A DNA stretch of 64,000 nucleotides from an uncultured Eubacterium sp. Lineage in GTDB: Bacteria; Bacillota; Clostridia; Oscillospirales; Acutalibacteraceae. Positions 34,945-44,313 of this stretch are shown here, piece by piece. How positions within the stretch are numbered: position 1 is the stretch's first letter; each line of letters opens with the position of its first letter. The translations under genes were made by a program, and so were the position numbers. The stretch is taken from positions 25,003 through 89,002 of the forward strand of contig UQPH01000003.1 of the NCBI GenBank assembly GCA_900542875.1, written 5' to 3'. The notes under the pieces were generated by a model that did no database searches, was not told where the DNA came from, and worked only from the letters and a program-made list of their open reading frames with translations.

Positions 34945-37578
34945 TTAATCCGTAATCTCCTCAACCTTTTTCTTTAGGTCATAAAGCGTTTGCATTGCTT
35001 CTATCGGAGTTAATGTATTTATGTCAATAGCCTTTATAAGTTCAAACAATTCGTCCGTGGACTTCGTCTTAAAATTGAACTGAATGTCGTCCTCGTCCTC
35101 TTCGTCGACAGCATCCTCAGCCTTAAAGTCAATTTCTATTTTGTTGGCCTCAAGTTCTTTTAATATCGCCTTTGCTCTCTTTGTAACGGCAGACGGAACG
35201 CCTGCAAGTTTAGCAACCTCGATACCGAAACTTTGGTCTGCGCCGCCGTGAACGATTCGGCGAAGAAATGTAATATCGTCTCCCCTTTTCTTTACGGCAA
35301 CGGAATAGTTATTTACTCCGCTGAGCATACCCTCCATAGCGGTGAGTTCGTGGTAGTGAGTGGCAAAAAGGGTTTTCGCTCCGATTTTTTTAACCACATA
35401 TTCCAAAACCGCTCTGGCAATGCTCATTCCGTCAAAGGTGGAAGTACCTCGTCCGATTTCATCAAGAATAATGAGCGATTTGTCGGTAGCATTTTTAAGT
35501 ATTGACGAAACCTCGTTCATCTCGACCATAAAGGTAGACTGTCCTGTTGCGAGATCATCGGACGCACCCACACGGGTAAAGATTGCATCACAAACCGAAA
35601 CCCTTGCGCTTTTTGCCGGAACAAACGAGCCTATTTGAGCCATCAGCACAATCAATGCGGTCTGCCTCATATATGTAGACTTACCTGCCATATTCGGTCC
35701 GGTGATAATCGAGCACTTGTTATCCTTACAGTCAAGGAAAGTATCGTTCGGAACAAACGGTGCGTCCTCGAGAAGTGCCTCAACAACCGGATGCCGTCCG
35801 TCCTTTATTTCAAGTGTACCGTCCGTCGTAATCTGTGGACAGCAGTAATTATTTTTATATGCAATCTGAGCAAGTGAGGTCAGCACATCAAGAACGGCAA
35901 GTGCCTTTGCGGTACGCTGTATTCTCTCGACCTGTGCTCCGATTTGACTGCGAACCTCGCAGAACACCTCGTATTCGAGTGCAACGCATCTGTCTTTTGC
36001 ACCGAGCACCTTGCCCTCAAGTTCTTTAAGCTCCTGCGTAATATATCTCTCGCAGTTTGTCAAGGTCTGCTTACGAATGTAAGTATCGGGAACCATATCC
36101 TTATACGCATTCGTTACCTCAATGAAATAGCCGAAAACTTTATTATACGCAACCTTCAGTTTCGGAATTCCGGTTGCTTCCTTTTCTCTCGCCTCGATTG
36201 AACCGAGCACGCTCGAGCCGTGGTGAAGAATATCATTAAGGCTGTCTACTTCTTCGTTATATCCCTCTGCGATAAGTCCGCCCTCACGAACGGAAAACGG
36301 CGGTTCCTTAACTATCGCCCGGTCTATTAAATCGTGAACGTCCCGAAGTTCGTCAATACCGGAGTAAACGCTCCTAAGCAGTGCCGACGAGGTGCCCGAC
36401 AGTCTCTCTTTAAGCGCCGGGAGATTATCAAGCGTTGCGTACAGCGAACGAAGTTCCTTTGCGTTTGCGGTACCGTAAGCAATGCGGCTCATAAGTCTCT
36501 CTATATCGTTAATGCCCGTGAGCAATTCCTTTATGTCGTCTCTGAGCATATTATCGTCAACAAGTTCGGCAACTGCGTTCTGCCTCTTTGTTATCTGCGA
36601 AACATTTACGAGCGGTCTCTCAAGCCACGAGCGAAGCGTACGCTTTCCCATAGCGGTCTTTGTATTATCAATAACCCACAAAAGCGAATGTCTCTTATCC
36701 CCCGTCATCATAGAGCGAGTAAGTTCAAGATTTCTCCTTGCACTTATATCAAGATTCATAAACTCGCTTTCTTCGTAGTATTCAACCTGCGACGGAGTTT
36801 CGAGTTCGTCGGTTTTTCTGTTTTCTCTGAGATAGAGAATAACTGCGCCGAGAGCGCAAACGCCTGCCTTGCTTCTTCCGAGTCCGAGAGAATCTATTTC
36901 ATCCTTGTTCATCGTCTGCAAAATCAAATTTGTCGAATTGTCAAAATCAAAGTTTTCGTCCTCGATATACTGAATATCGACATCAAGCCTTGACTTTGCA
37001 AACTTTATAACACCGTCAAGCAATTCGACGCTGTGGTTTGCCAAAATCTCTTTAGGCGAATAGGTTGAAAGTTGGTTATTGAGTTTCTCCTCTGCGTCGG
37101 ACAAAGGCATACTCGTAATATGAAATTCGCCCGTCGATACATCGGCAAAACAAACGCCGACTTCGTTATCCCTGCTGCAAATCGCACAAAGATAATTATT
37201 AACCCCATCATCGAGAATATTGTTTTCGATAACCGTACCGGGCGTTATGATTCTTACGACATCTCTTTTAACGAGTTTTTTGGTCAGCGCAGGGTCTTCA
37301 AGCTGCTCGCATATTGCAACCTTGTAGCCGTAAGACACAAGTTTTGCTATATAATTATCGGCAGAATGAAACGGAACTCCGCACATCGGCGCTCTTTCGC
37401 CCTGACCGCAGTCCTTACCGGTCAATACGAGGTCAAGCACCTTTGACGCAATCTTTGCATCGTCAAAAAACATCTCGTAAAAATCACCCAGACGGAAGAA
37501 CAAAATAGTTCCCGGATACTGTGATTTAATTTCAAAATATTGTGCCATCATGGGAGACAGCTTTTGCTCCTTTGCCAT
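34945..37578 (-). CDS. mutS: DNA mismatch repair protein MutS
   Basis: 877 residues from ATG at 37578; an in-frame GTG at 37587 is possible but non-typical. The mismatch-binding Phe-X-Glu appears in FFRLGDFYEMFFDDA near 29. The ATPase shows Walker A GPNMAGKSTYMRQTA near 615, the segment FMVEMNEVSSIL and Walker B LIILDEIGRGTSTFDG near 695, and the His-loop FATHYHELT. It detects mismatches and recruits MutL, encoded 20 bases downstream. Confidence 0.98.
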   Translation of the reverse strand: MAKEQKLSPMMAQYFEIKSQYPGTILFFRLGDFYEMFFDDAKIASKVLDLVLTGKDCGQGERAPMCGVPFHSADNYIAKLVSYGYKVAICEQLEDPALTKKLVKRDVVRIITPGTVIENNILDDGVNNYLCAICSRDNEVGVCFADVSTGEFHITSMPLSDAEEKLNNQLSTYSPKEILANHSVELLDGVIKFAKSRLDVDIQYIEDENFDFDNSTNLILQTMNKDEIDSLGLGRSKAGVCALGAVILYLRENRKTDELETPSQVEYYEESEFMNLDISARRNLELTRSMMTGDKRHSLLWVIDNTKTAMGKRTLRSWLERPLVNVSQITKRQNAVAELVDDNMLRDDIKELLTGINDIERLMSRIAYGTANAKELRSLYATLDNLPALKERLSGTSSALLRSVYSGIDELRDVHDLIDRAIVKEPPFSVREGGLIAEGYNEEVDSLNDILHHGSSVLGSIEAREKEATGIPKLKVAYNKVFGYFIEVTNAYKDMVPDTYIRKQTLTNCERYITQELKELEGKVLGAKDRCVALEYEVFCEVRSQIGAQVERIQRTAKALAVLDVLTSLAQIAYKNNYCCPQITTDGTLEIKDGRHPVVEALLEDAPFVPNDTFLDCKDNKCSIITGPNMAGKSTYMRQTALIVLMAQIGSFVPAKSARVSVCDAIFTRVGASDDLATGQSTFMVEMNEVSSILKNATDKSLIILDEIGRGTSTFDGMSIARAVLEYVVKKIGAKTLFATHYHELTAMEGMLSGVNNYSVAVKKRGDDITFLRRIVHGGADQSFGIEVAKLAGVPSAVTKRAKAILKELEANKIEIDFKAEDAVDEEDEDDIQFNFKTKSTDELFELIKAIDINTLTPIEAMQTLYDLKKKVEEITD

Positions 37579-37635
37579 TTTGTTCACCGTCCTTAAAAAA
37601 TTTTGTGCTTGTGATTTTTAGTTAAATCAAATTAA

Positions 37636-38046
37636 TCAGTGGCAGCCTCCGCAAGTGCAGCAGTCATGTGTGCAGTCCGAAGCGGGGATTTCGCAAGTAG
37701 CCGGGTCCTGACCGTCAAAGAAAAGACCGATCATCTGGCTGATGTACTGAGCCATCTGCTCCATCTCTGCTGCTGCGGCAGAATAATTTTTCATATTCTC
37801 GCCGTCCATAACTTTAGTGTAAAGGTCCTGATATTCCTGCTGAAGTTCGGCGATTCTCTCCTGAGAAGCCTCCTCGCCCTTTTCAGCCTCCTGCTGATAT
37901 TTAAGAGTAATAAGTTGCATTTCCTGCATCTGTGATTGAAGATTTTCGTCAGCGTCATTTACCTTAGCTGCCTTTTGAAGTGCTTCGAATCTCGGGTCTG
38001 CCTGAATTTCTTTTCCGAGTTCTCTGAGTGCTGATTCTAAACTCAT
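37636..38046 (-). CDS. YlbF/YmcA-family protein with C-terminal cysteine cluster
   Basis: 136 residues. Residues 1-108 form the helical YlbF/YmcA domain (LGKEIQADPRFEALQKA and MQLITLKYQQEAEKGE). The C-terminus carries seven residues able to bind metal in CEIPASDCTHDCCTCGGCH. In Bacillus, YlbF, YmcA and YaaT form a complex with iron-sulfur clusters that affects RNase Y and sporulation, and ymcA lies beside miaB and mutSL there, as here. Start overlaps the miaB stop (ATGA). Confidence 0.85.
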   Translation of the reverse strand: MSLESALRELGKEIQADPRFEALQKAAKVNDADENLQSQMQEMQLITLKYQQEAEKGEEASQERIAELQQEYQDLYTKVMDGENMKNYSAAAAEMEQMAQYISQMIGLFFDGQDPATCEIPASDCTHDCCTCGGCH

Positions 38047-39473
38047 ATGTCATTCCTTTCTAATTCACCCAACATAACATAGGTGAGCGGCTCTGTTACC
38101 TTTATTTTTTGGAAGGAGCCGATGAGCCCTTCGTCTCCCTCAAATTCTATAATCAAATTGCCGTCTGTTCTTGCGGCAAGATAATTATCTCCCTGCTTGC
38201 CCTTTGCATAAACAAAACACTTAAAGGTCTTACCCTTATGCAGTGCCATTTGCTCGGCGGATATTTCCTCCTGAACCTTCAAAAGTTCTCTCATCCACTT
38301 TGACTTTTCCTCATACGGCACGGGGTCATCCATCTCTGCCGCCGGTGTACCGGGTCGAGGCGAATAGATAAAGGTGAAAAGGCTCGTTGCTTTAATTTCC
38401 TTTGCAAGTGATACAGTATCCAAAAACTCCTCGTAGGTTTCGCCCGGGAATCCGACGATAATATCGCTCGTAATGGAGAGTTCGTCACCCATAAGTTCCT
38501 TTGCGTAATTAATGAGCGAGAGATATTTTTCTCTTGTGTAGGAGCGGTTCATAGCCTTGAGCACTCTGTCGTTTCCGCTTTGAAACGGAAGATGAAGATG
38601 AGTAGCCACCTTGTCGCACTCAGCCATCGTTTCAATAAGTTCCTTTGTGCAATCCTTTGGGTGGGAGGTCATAAACCTGATTCTGAAATCTCCGTCAAGG
38701 TCATTGAGTATTCTGAGCAGTTTTGAAAAACTTACCCTCGGGTTTAAGTCCTTGCCGTAGGAATTTACATTTTGACCCAGGAGAGTAATCTCCTTATATC
38801 CTTCTTTTACAAGGCACTTGAATTCGGCAACGACATCGTCGACTTCACGGCTTCTCTCTCTGCCTCTTACATACGGCACTATACAGTAAGAGCAAAAATT
38901 ATTACAACCGTACATAATCGGAATCCAAGCCTTGCGGTCGTTATCCCTTTTAACGGGAATGCCTTCGGCGATTACTCCGTCCATATCAGGAAGTTCAAAT
39001 ACTCTTCTCTTTCCGGTGAGTGCTTTATAAAGCAACTCGGGCAATTTATGGACCACATGCGTTCCGAACACCAAATCGACAAAAGGAAAACTCTTTTTAA
39101 TCTTATCTGCGATATGCTTTTGCTGCATCATACAGCCGCACAGAGCGATAATCACATCGGGATTTTGAAGTTTATATTTTTTCAGTGCGCCTACATTTCC
39201 GAAAACTCTGTCCTCAGCGTGTTCCCTGACGGCACAAGTGTTAAAAATAACAAGTTTAGCCCTCATTCGATCATCGGTAAAGGCATATCCCATTTCCTCG
39301 AGCATACCCTTAATGTGCTCGCTGTCGGCAACATTCTGCTGACATCCGTAGGTTACAACACAGGCAAGCGGCTTGTCCTCATAGCGGCTTTTCATAAGAC
39401 TGCTTACCTTTGAAACAAAGCCTCTTTGAGTGTCAAGTTCTTCTTTAGAAACCTTTTTAATTTCTACTGCCAT
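38043..39473 (-). CDS. miaB: tRNA-2-methylthio-N6-dimethylallyladenosine synthase
   Basis: 476 residues from ATG at 39473 with TAGGTG upstream. The N-terminal MTTase domain has three Cys ligands (VTYGCQQNVADSE, FNTCAVREHAEDR, ALCGCMMQQ), the radical-SAM motif is CNNFCSYCIVPYVRGRERSR near 183, and a TRAM domain ends the protein. It adds a methylthio group to i6A37, completing the modification begun by MiaA. First gene of a 13-gene minus-strand operon. Confidence 0.97.
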   Translation of the reverse strand: MAVEIKKVSKEELDTQRGFVSKVSSLMKSRYEDKPLACVVTYGCQQNVADSEHIKGMLEEMGYAFTDDRMRAKLVIFNTCAVREHAEDRVFGNVGALKKYKLQNPDVIIALCGCMMQQKHIADKIKKSFPFVDLVFGTHVVHKLPELLYKALTGKRRVFELPDMDGVIAEGIPVKRDNDRKAWIPIMYGCNNFCSYCIVPYVRGRERSREVDDVVAEFKCLVKEGYKEITLLGQNVNSYGKDLNPRVSFSKLLRILNDLDGDFRIRFMTSHPKDCTKELIETMAECDKVATHLHLPFQSGNDRVLKAMNRSYTREKYLSLINYAKELMGDELSITSDIIVGFPGETYEEFLDTVSLAKEIKATSLFTFIYSPRPGTPAAEMDDPVPYEEKSKWMRELLKVQEEISAEQMALHKGKTFKCFVYAKGKQGDNYLAARTDGNLIIEFEGDEGLIGSFQKIKVTEPLTYVMLGELERNDI

Positions 39474-39508
39474 AGTACACCTACCCACAATAATCCATAA
39501 TATAGACT

Positions 39509-39537
39509 ATTATAACAGAGTACTTCTCTATATTCAA
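39509..39537 (-). promoter_or_regulatory. Promoter of the miaB-to-HAD operon
   Basis: On the minus strand, TTGAAT (39532-39537), 17 bases, TATAAT (39509-39514), about 36 bases before the miaB ATG. Confidence 0.7.
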
Positions 39538-39582
39538 TATTAAATTAATAAAATATTATATAATAATAAGACACGGCAGTCA

Positions 39583-39611
39583 TTGATTTTGATACAAAAT
39601 AATGGTATGAT
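39583..39611 (+). promoter_or_regulatory. Promoter of malQ
   Basis: TTGATT (39583-39588), 17 bases, TATGAT (39606-39611), about 40 bases before the malQ ATG at 39652. Confidence 0.6.
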
Positions 39612-39651
39612 TAGTTGTATCGGTTAGAATTATTATTCAGAGGTGAAACTA

Positions 39652-41175
39652 ATGTTAGACAAGCGAGGCGCAGGCGTGCTTATGCACATAAGCAGCATTC
39701 CGTCAAGTTATGCGGTGGGCGTTTTCGGTGATGAGACAAAACACTTTATAGATAAAATTGCAGATATGGGATTTACCTACTGGCAGGTTTTGCCGTTTAA
39801 TCCCATCGACTCTGCCAATTCGCCGTATTGCAGTGAGTCTGCTTTTGCGGGAGATTACATTTACATCGACCCCGAAAAACTTTATTCTATGGGACTCATC
39901 TCAAAAGAAGATTCGGAGAATAACATTTACAGCGGTACACCCTATACCGCAGACTATGAATTTGCAAAGAAGCAACGCCTTGAAACGCTGAAAACAGCCT
40001 TTTTGAATATTGACGACGAACTCGCAAAAAAGATAAAAGAATTTGAACTGGAGAATTCGTGGCTTACGGATTACGCCGTTTTTATGGCTGTAAAGGAAGA
40101 AGAAAGTTTCAAGCCGTGGTGGCAATGGAGCGAAAAGCACGCAAAATATTTTGAGTGCATAAAGGATATTTATTCTTTTGAAAACAGGGCGGCATTTTGG
40201 AAATTCGTACAATATATCTTTTACTCTCAATGGTACGAAATAAAGAAATATGCGAACAAAAGAGGCATCGCCGTGATAGGAGATATGCCTATTTATGTGG
40301 CAATGGACAGCGTTGATGTCTGGGCAGAAACTTCTATGTTTTTAATCGACGAGACCACTCTGAAAGCAAAAAAAGTTGCGGGAGTTCCGCCCGATTATTT
40401 CAGCAAAGACGGTCAACTTTGGGGCAATCCGATTTACGACTGGGACAAGATGAAAAAAAGCGGCTACTCGTGGTGGCTCTCCAGACTCGCTCATAATCTC
40501 AAAGTTTACGACACGGTCAGAATAGACCATTTCAGAGCGTTTGCATCATATTGGGCAGTGCCCGCCGAGAGCAAAACGGCAAAAGTCGGCGAATGGATTG
40601 ACGGACCGAAAATGGACTTTTTTAACGCCGTGTTTGAAAAATTCGGAAATGATGTTCCGATTATCGCAGAGGATTTGGGAACTTTCGGAGAAGATGTAAT
40701 AAAATTGCTAAGCGACACGGGATTTCCCGGAATGAAGGTGGTTCAGTTCGGCTTTGACCCAAACTCCGACTCCTCTCATATGCCGCACAATGCAGAAAAA
40801 AACAGCATAAATTATGTCGGCACTCACGACAACAATACAATTCTCGGCTGGCTGTGGGAAGCAAGCGAAGAGGAACGCAAATTTGCGCTTGATTACTGCC
40901 GTTTTTACGGCGACAACTGGGGTGAGGGCGGATACAAGAGCCGCTCATGCAGGGCGGTAATCGAGACAGTTTGGCAGAGTGCGTCAAACATTGCAATCAT
41001 TGCGTTTCAGGATATGTGCGGTTTCGGCTCAGACGCAAGAATGAACATTCCCGGAGTACCCGAAAAGAACTGGAGATTTCGTACAACGAGAGAAACCGTT
41101 GACAGCATTGACAGCGATTATTTCAAACATATCAATTCCCTTTATCGCAGAATGTATCCCGTATTTGAAAAATAG
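39652..41175 (+). CDS. malQ: 4-alpha-glucanotransferase (amylomaltase, GH77)
   Basis: 507 residues from ATG at 39652 with AGAGGTG upstream. GH77 hallmarks are ISSIPSSYAVGVFGD, WQVLPFNPIDSANSPYCSES (near 45-64), VRIDHFRAF with the nucleophile Asp near 290, IAEDLG with the acid Glu near 340 and THDNNTILGW near 390. It disproportionates alpha-1,4-glucans and works with glycogen or maltodextrin turnover; the glg operon lies 22 kb away. A single gene with its own promoter and terminator. Confidence 0.97.
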   Translation: MLDKRGAGVLMHISSIPSSYAVGVFGDETKHFIDKIADMGFTYWQVLPFNPIDSANSPYCSESAFAGDYIYIDPEKLYSMGLISKEDSENNIYSGTPYTADYEFAKKQRLETLKTAFLNIDDELAKKIKEFELENSWLTDYAVFMAVKEEESFKPWWQWSEKHAKYFECIKDIYSFENRAAFWKFVQYIFYSQWYEIKKYANKRGIAVIGDMPIYVAMDSVDVWAETSMFLIDETTLKAKKVAGVPPDYFSKDGQLWGNPIYDWDKMKKSGYSWWLSRLAHNLKVYDTVRIDHFRAFASYWAVPAESKTAKVGEWIDGPKMDFFNAVFEKFGNDVPIIAEDLGTFGEDVIKLLSDTGFPGMKVVQFGFDPNSDSSHMPHNAEKNSINYVGTHDNNTILGWLWEASEEERKFALDYCRFYGDNWGEGGYKSRSCRAVIETVWQSASNIAIIAFQDMCGFGSDARMNIPGVPEKNWRFRTTRETVDSIDSDYFKHINSLYRRMYPVFEK

Positions 41176-41187
41176 AAACAAGGCATA

Positions 41188-41228
41188 AAAAGACCTTACG
41201 AACTGTTGAAGAGTCCGTAAGGTCTTTT
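41188..41228. terminator. Bidirectional terminator between malQ and the lipid kinase
   Basis: Thirteen-base perfect arms AAAAGACCTTACG (41188-41200) and CGTAAGGTCTTTT (41216-41228) around a 15-base loop, with T-rich flanks on both strands. Confidence 0.85.
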
Positions 41229-41238
41229 GCTTTATAAA

Positions 41239-42198
41239 TCAGTCTTTAATAATACAAAGTTTAAGCGATTTAGGCTCAACCTTGAAATTAACCTCGTAGT
41301 AATCGAAGTTTTCACCGTCGCAGTTACCGGGAAGTTTTCTGCCGTTTTCGGAATAAATCTTACCGGATTTTATGTAGTAGTTATGGCAAAGCGGTGATGT
41401 GGTTTCGTCAAGAGTACCGTTTGAGTATTTTTTAATAAGAGGTAAAGCCTCAACAAGAGACAGACCGTCTATCAAGCATACATCCAAAAGTCCGTCGTCA
41501 AGCACACTGTGCGGTGCAGGACAGAATCCTCCTCCGTACCAGCTGGCGTTGCATATAGCCATAAGAGCATAATCTTTATGCCTTTCTTTAACTACAAAAT
41601 CCTCGCCGGTCTCTTTATCACAGCAGTTAAGTTCATAAGAAATATCATAATGAAGCGGCTTCATCAACACCGGAACAACAGCCACATTATAGGCATTATG
41701 ACCGAGAAACGGCGCTTTTTTCGCCATCTTTCTGCCGATGGTTTCAACGAGCGTATCAAGACCGTATGACATAACATTTATGCATTTTTCGCCGTTGTAG
41801 TCAATAAGGTCGATAGGCATAATATCATACTTAATTTTGCCGTTATAAAAGCCGAATGACTTTATTACATTTTCTACATTTATCTTTTTTGTGGCATAAA
41901 TTTTTTTTGCAAAATCATTGCCCATTCCGAGCGGAATGACCATCATAGGTGTATCTGTTCCTGCAATTCCGTTTGCAATCTCATGAACTGTACCGTCACC
42001 GCCGCACGACACGATTACACAATTTTCGCCGTATTTTGCGCTATAATCGGCTGCAATTTTCTTAGCCTCGCCGGGTGCATGAGTCTCCTCAATAATCATC
42101 TCGTCGTCAAGACGGCGAAATGTAGATTTTATTCGGTAAAAAATTTTTTCCTTGTTATCATTTCCCGCAATAGGATTAACTATAAAAACGTATTTCAT
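41239..42198 (-). CDS. Diacylglycerol/lipid kinase family protein (YegS/DgkB-like)
   Basis: 319 residues, ATG with GGGAGG upstream. The N-terminal nucleotide-binding motif is VSCGGDGTVHEIANGIAG near 63 and PLGMGNDFAK near 90. The C-terminal part has the beta-sandwich of the DAGK_cat family. Members phosphorylate diacylglycerol or related lipids at the membrane. Last gene of the aro-gal operon; the link to galK suggests glycolipid or lipoteichoic acid turnover, which is inference. Confidence 0.92.
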   Translation of the reverse strand: MKYVFIVNPIAGNDNKEKIFYRIKSTFRRLDDEMIIEETHAPGEAKKIAADYSAKYGENCVIVSCGGDGTVHEIANGIAGTDTPMMVIPLGMGNDFAKKIYATKKINVENVIKSFGFYNGKIKYDIMPIDLIDYNGEKCINVMSYGLDTLVETIGRKMAKKAPFLGHNAYNVAVVPVLMKPLHYDISYELNCCDKETGEDFVVKERHKDYALMAICNASWYGGGFCPAPHSVLDDGLLDVCLIDGLSLVEALPLIKKYSNGTLDETTSPLCHNYYIKSGKIYSENGRKLPGNCDGENFDYYEVNFKVEPKSLKLCIIKD

Positions 42199-42222
42199 AA
42201 TATTCCTCCCGCTTATGCTAAA

Positions 42223-43503
42223 TCAGATTACCAACGTTCCGCCGACAGGACGAATAATAAGAACATAACAACTGCCCTCACCGAATACGGCTTCGATTTT
42301 TGTCTTATAGGTATCGAGAATATCATTAGGAACAAATGCTTGAATAGTACCGGCAAATCCTCCGCCGTGGACTCTCCACGCACCCTTACCCTTCAGTATT
42401 TCCTCACTGATTGCAAGAGCAAGAGAAAGCTTTTGTTCTGTCGGATTTTTAGGTGAATATACATTTTGATTAAGCATATAAGAAGATCTGCCCGACTCGA
42501 TAATAACCTGCTTAAATCCCTCGAAATCGTTGCTTTCAAGGCATTGCACAGCCTTATCCACCCTCTTGTTTTCATTAAAGAAATGTATAGCACGCAGAAT
42601 GGCTCTGTCATTTACTTTACCGGTAAGTTCCGGAATTGCACAGAAGAAATCCTCATACGAAATCTCTCTCAAAACAGACTTGCCCATAGCCTTGGCAACA
42701 GACTCCATCTCGCCTCTTACAGCGGCGTAATCGTCCGTTAAATCGGAATGATTACCGTGAGTGTCAACTATGCAAAGAGAATATCCCGACTGCGAAAAGT
42801 CGAAGTCAACTTTTTTGACAACAGGTTCTTTGACCGACTTAAAGTCGATGGTAACGAATGTACCGACCGAAGAAGCCATCTGGTCAAGGAGACCGCAGGG
42901 TTTGCCGAAAAACTTATTTTCAGCCGTCTGTGAAATCTTTGCAATATCAACGCTGCTTATTTTTCCGTCATTATATACATAAGAAAGAATCGAGCCCAAA
43001 AGCACCTCGAAAGCCGCCGAGGAACTGAGTCCCGAACCGCCCATAACGTCACTGGTTGTGCACGCATCAAAGCCTTTAACCTCAAAGCCGAGTTCCTTAA
43101 CGCCTGCCGCAACGCCCTGAACGAGAGCAGTAGAATCGCCGAATTTATTTTCATCCGGAGTAAGGTCATCAAGGTCAACCAAATTCATTCTGTGACCCTG
43201 AGACTTAACCCTGATGATATTATCGTCATTCTTTGCAACGACCGCAATCGCATCCAAATTAATTGAAGCGGCAAGTACCTTACCGTTATTATGGTCGGTA
43301 TGGTTTCCGCAGACCTCTGTTCTGCCCGGAGCGGAAACTATGTTTACATCTCTGTCAAAGCCGAACAGCTCACCGAAAGTATCAAGCAATTCGACATACC
43401 TGTCTCTTTGCTTAAGGACAGCGGAGTCGAGCACATAAACCTTTTTCAAATTTTCATCAAATTTTCCCGCAGAAATTGCGCAAATCATTTCTTTTACTTT
43501 CAT
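42223..43503 (-). CDS. galK: Galactokinase
   Basis: 426 residues from ATG at 43503, chosen for AAGGGG 5 bases upstream; the open frame goes 15 codons further without a good site. GHMP kinase motifs: SAPGRTEVCGNHTDHNNGKV near 62-81 (substrate binding), GGSGLSSSAAFEVLLG near 155 (ATP loop) and GGGFAGTIQAF near 375. It phosphorylates galactose at C1 for the Leloir pathway. galT and galE are not in the window. It sits, unusually, at the end of an aromatic amino acid operon. Confidence 0.95.
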   Translation of the reverse strand: MKVKEMICAISAGKFDENLKKVYVLDSAVLKQRDRYVELLDTFGELFGFDRDVNIVSAPGRTEVCGNHTDHNNGKVLAASINLDAIAVVAKNDDNIIRVKSQGHRMNLVDLDDLTPDENKFGDSTALVQGVAAGVKELGFEVKGFDACTTSDVMGGSGLSSSAAFEVLLGSILSYVYNDGKISSVDIAKISQTAENKFFGKPCGLLDQMASSVGTFVTIDFKSVKEPVVKKVDFDFSQSGYSLCIVDTHGNHSDLTDDYAAVRGEMESVAKAMGKSVLREISYEDFFCAIPELTGKVNDRAILRAIHFFNENKRVDKAVQCLESNDFEGFKQVIIESGRSSYMLNQNVYSPKNPTEQKLSLALAISEEILKGKGAWRVHGGGFAGTIQAFVPNDILDTYKTKIEAVFGEGSCYVLIIRPVGGTLVI

Positions 43504-43516
43504 AGTAACCCCTTTT

Positions 43517-44287
43517 TTATAAAACAATTTTATACTTATTCTTTTCACTGTAAATGAGAAGCGTCTGCGTCATTTGGCGCATTCTCATTCCGTAAAAGAT
43601 ATTAAATATCATAGTAGAAAATCCCGTAAATCCAACAATCACCATCAAAAGAGTAATGAATGTTACGGAGAACGGATTTGTCCACGAGGTGCCGAGTTTT
43701 GTATAAACAAAGAGTCTGGGTGCAAAACCCAACATACTCAAAAACGAATAGTACACAAAATCGTACCTCATAGAGCCGTAATACTTCGATACCATTCCTA
43801 TCGGAATAAACGGCACAAGCCTCGTCACGGCAAGGACATACGGATTTCCGTTGCCCTTAAAATGAATCCAGTCACGGACAAAGCGCAACTTTTTTATGTT
43901 CAAAATCATACCCGTCCAACCGCCGCCGAGGAAAATTCCCTCAACATATTTTTCCGCAAAATACAAGAAGATGAACAGTGCATTGAGCGCAAGCGCCTGA
44001 CCGAGCGGAAATACCATACCCGATATTACGCACAAAAACGAAAGCGGTATCGGGAGTTGACATTTTGCGATATAAAGTGCAAAAATGCACAGTACTATCT
44101 CAAAGGTGGTATCGAGCCTTGCGACCGCCTCATCTATTTTTCTAAACCAACGAATCAAGGTATCAAATCTCGTCTCAAGCAGGGTATGGTTATAAAGTGC
44201 TATACCGAGCAATACGAGAAGCCCTATCGTAACCGCCAGAATTACAGTGGAGGCAAGGCCCATTCTATATCGTTTTGTCTGTTTCAT
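43517..44287 (-). CDS. VTT/TVP38-TMEM64 (SNARE-associated, DedA-like) membrane protein
   Basis: 256 residues, about six hydrophobic segments. The VTT core is seen in PIPLSFLCVISGMVFPLGQA near 78-97 and VTRLVPFIPIGMVSKYYGSM near 160-179, with the typical re-entrant proline/glycine pattern. Such proteins are linked to lipid scrambling or membrane homeostasis. It lies between pheA and galK and is probably co-transcribed with both. No clear Shine-Dalgarno is seen, which suggests coupling to pheA. Confidence 0.85.
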   Translation of the reverse strand: MKQTKRYRMGLASTVILAVTIGLLVLLGIALYNHTLLETRFDTLIRWFRKIDEAVARLDTTFEIVLCIFALYIAKCQLPIPLSFLCVISGMVFPLGQALALNALFIFLYFAEKYVEGIFLGGGWTGMILNIKKLRFVRDWIHFKGNGNPYVLAVTRLVPFIPIGMVSKYYGSMRYDFVYYSFLSMLGFAPRLFVYTKLGTSWTNPFSVTFITLLMVIVGFTGFSTMIFNIFYGMRMRQMTQTLLIYSEKNKYKIVL

Positions 44288-44313
44288 ATAATCAAACCAA
44301 TACTGATATTTTG

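Noticed and set aside
36334..36993. 219-codon plus-strand open frame opposite mutS
   Set aside because: Antisense to conserved mutS sequence, no start signals.
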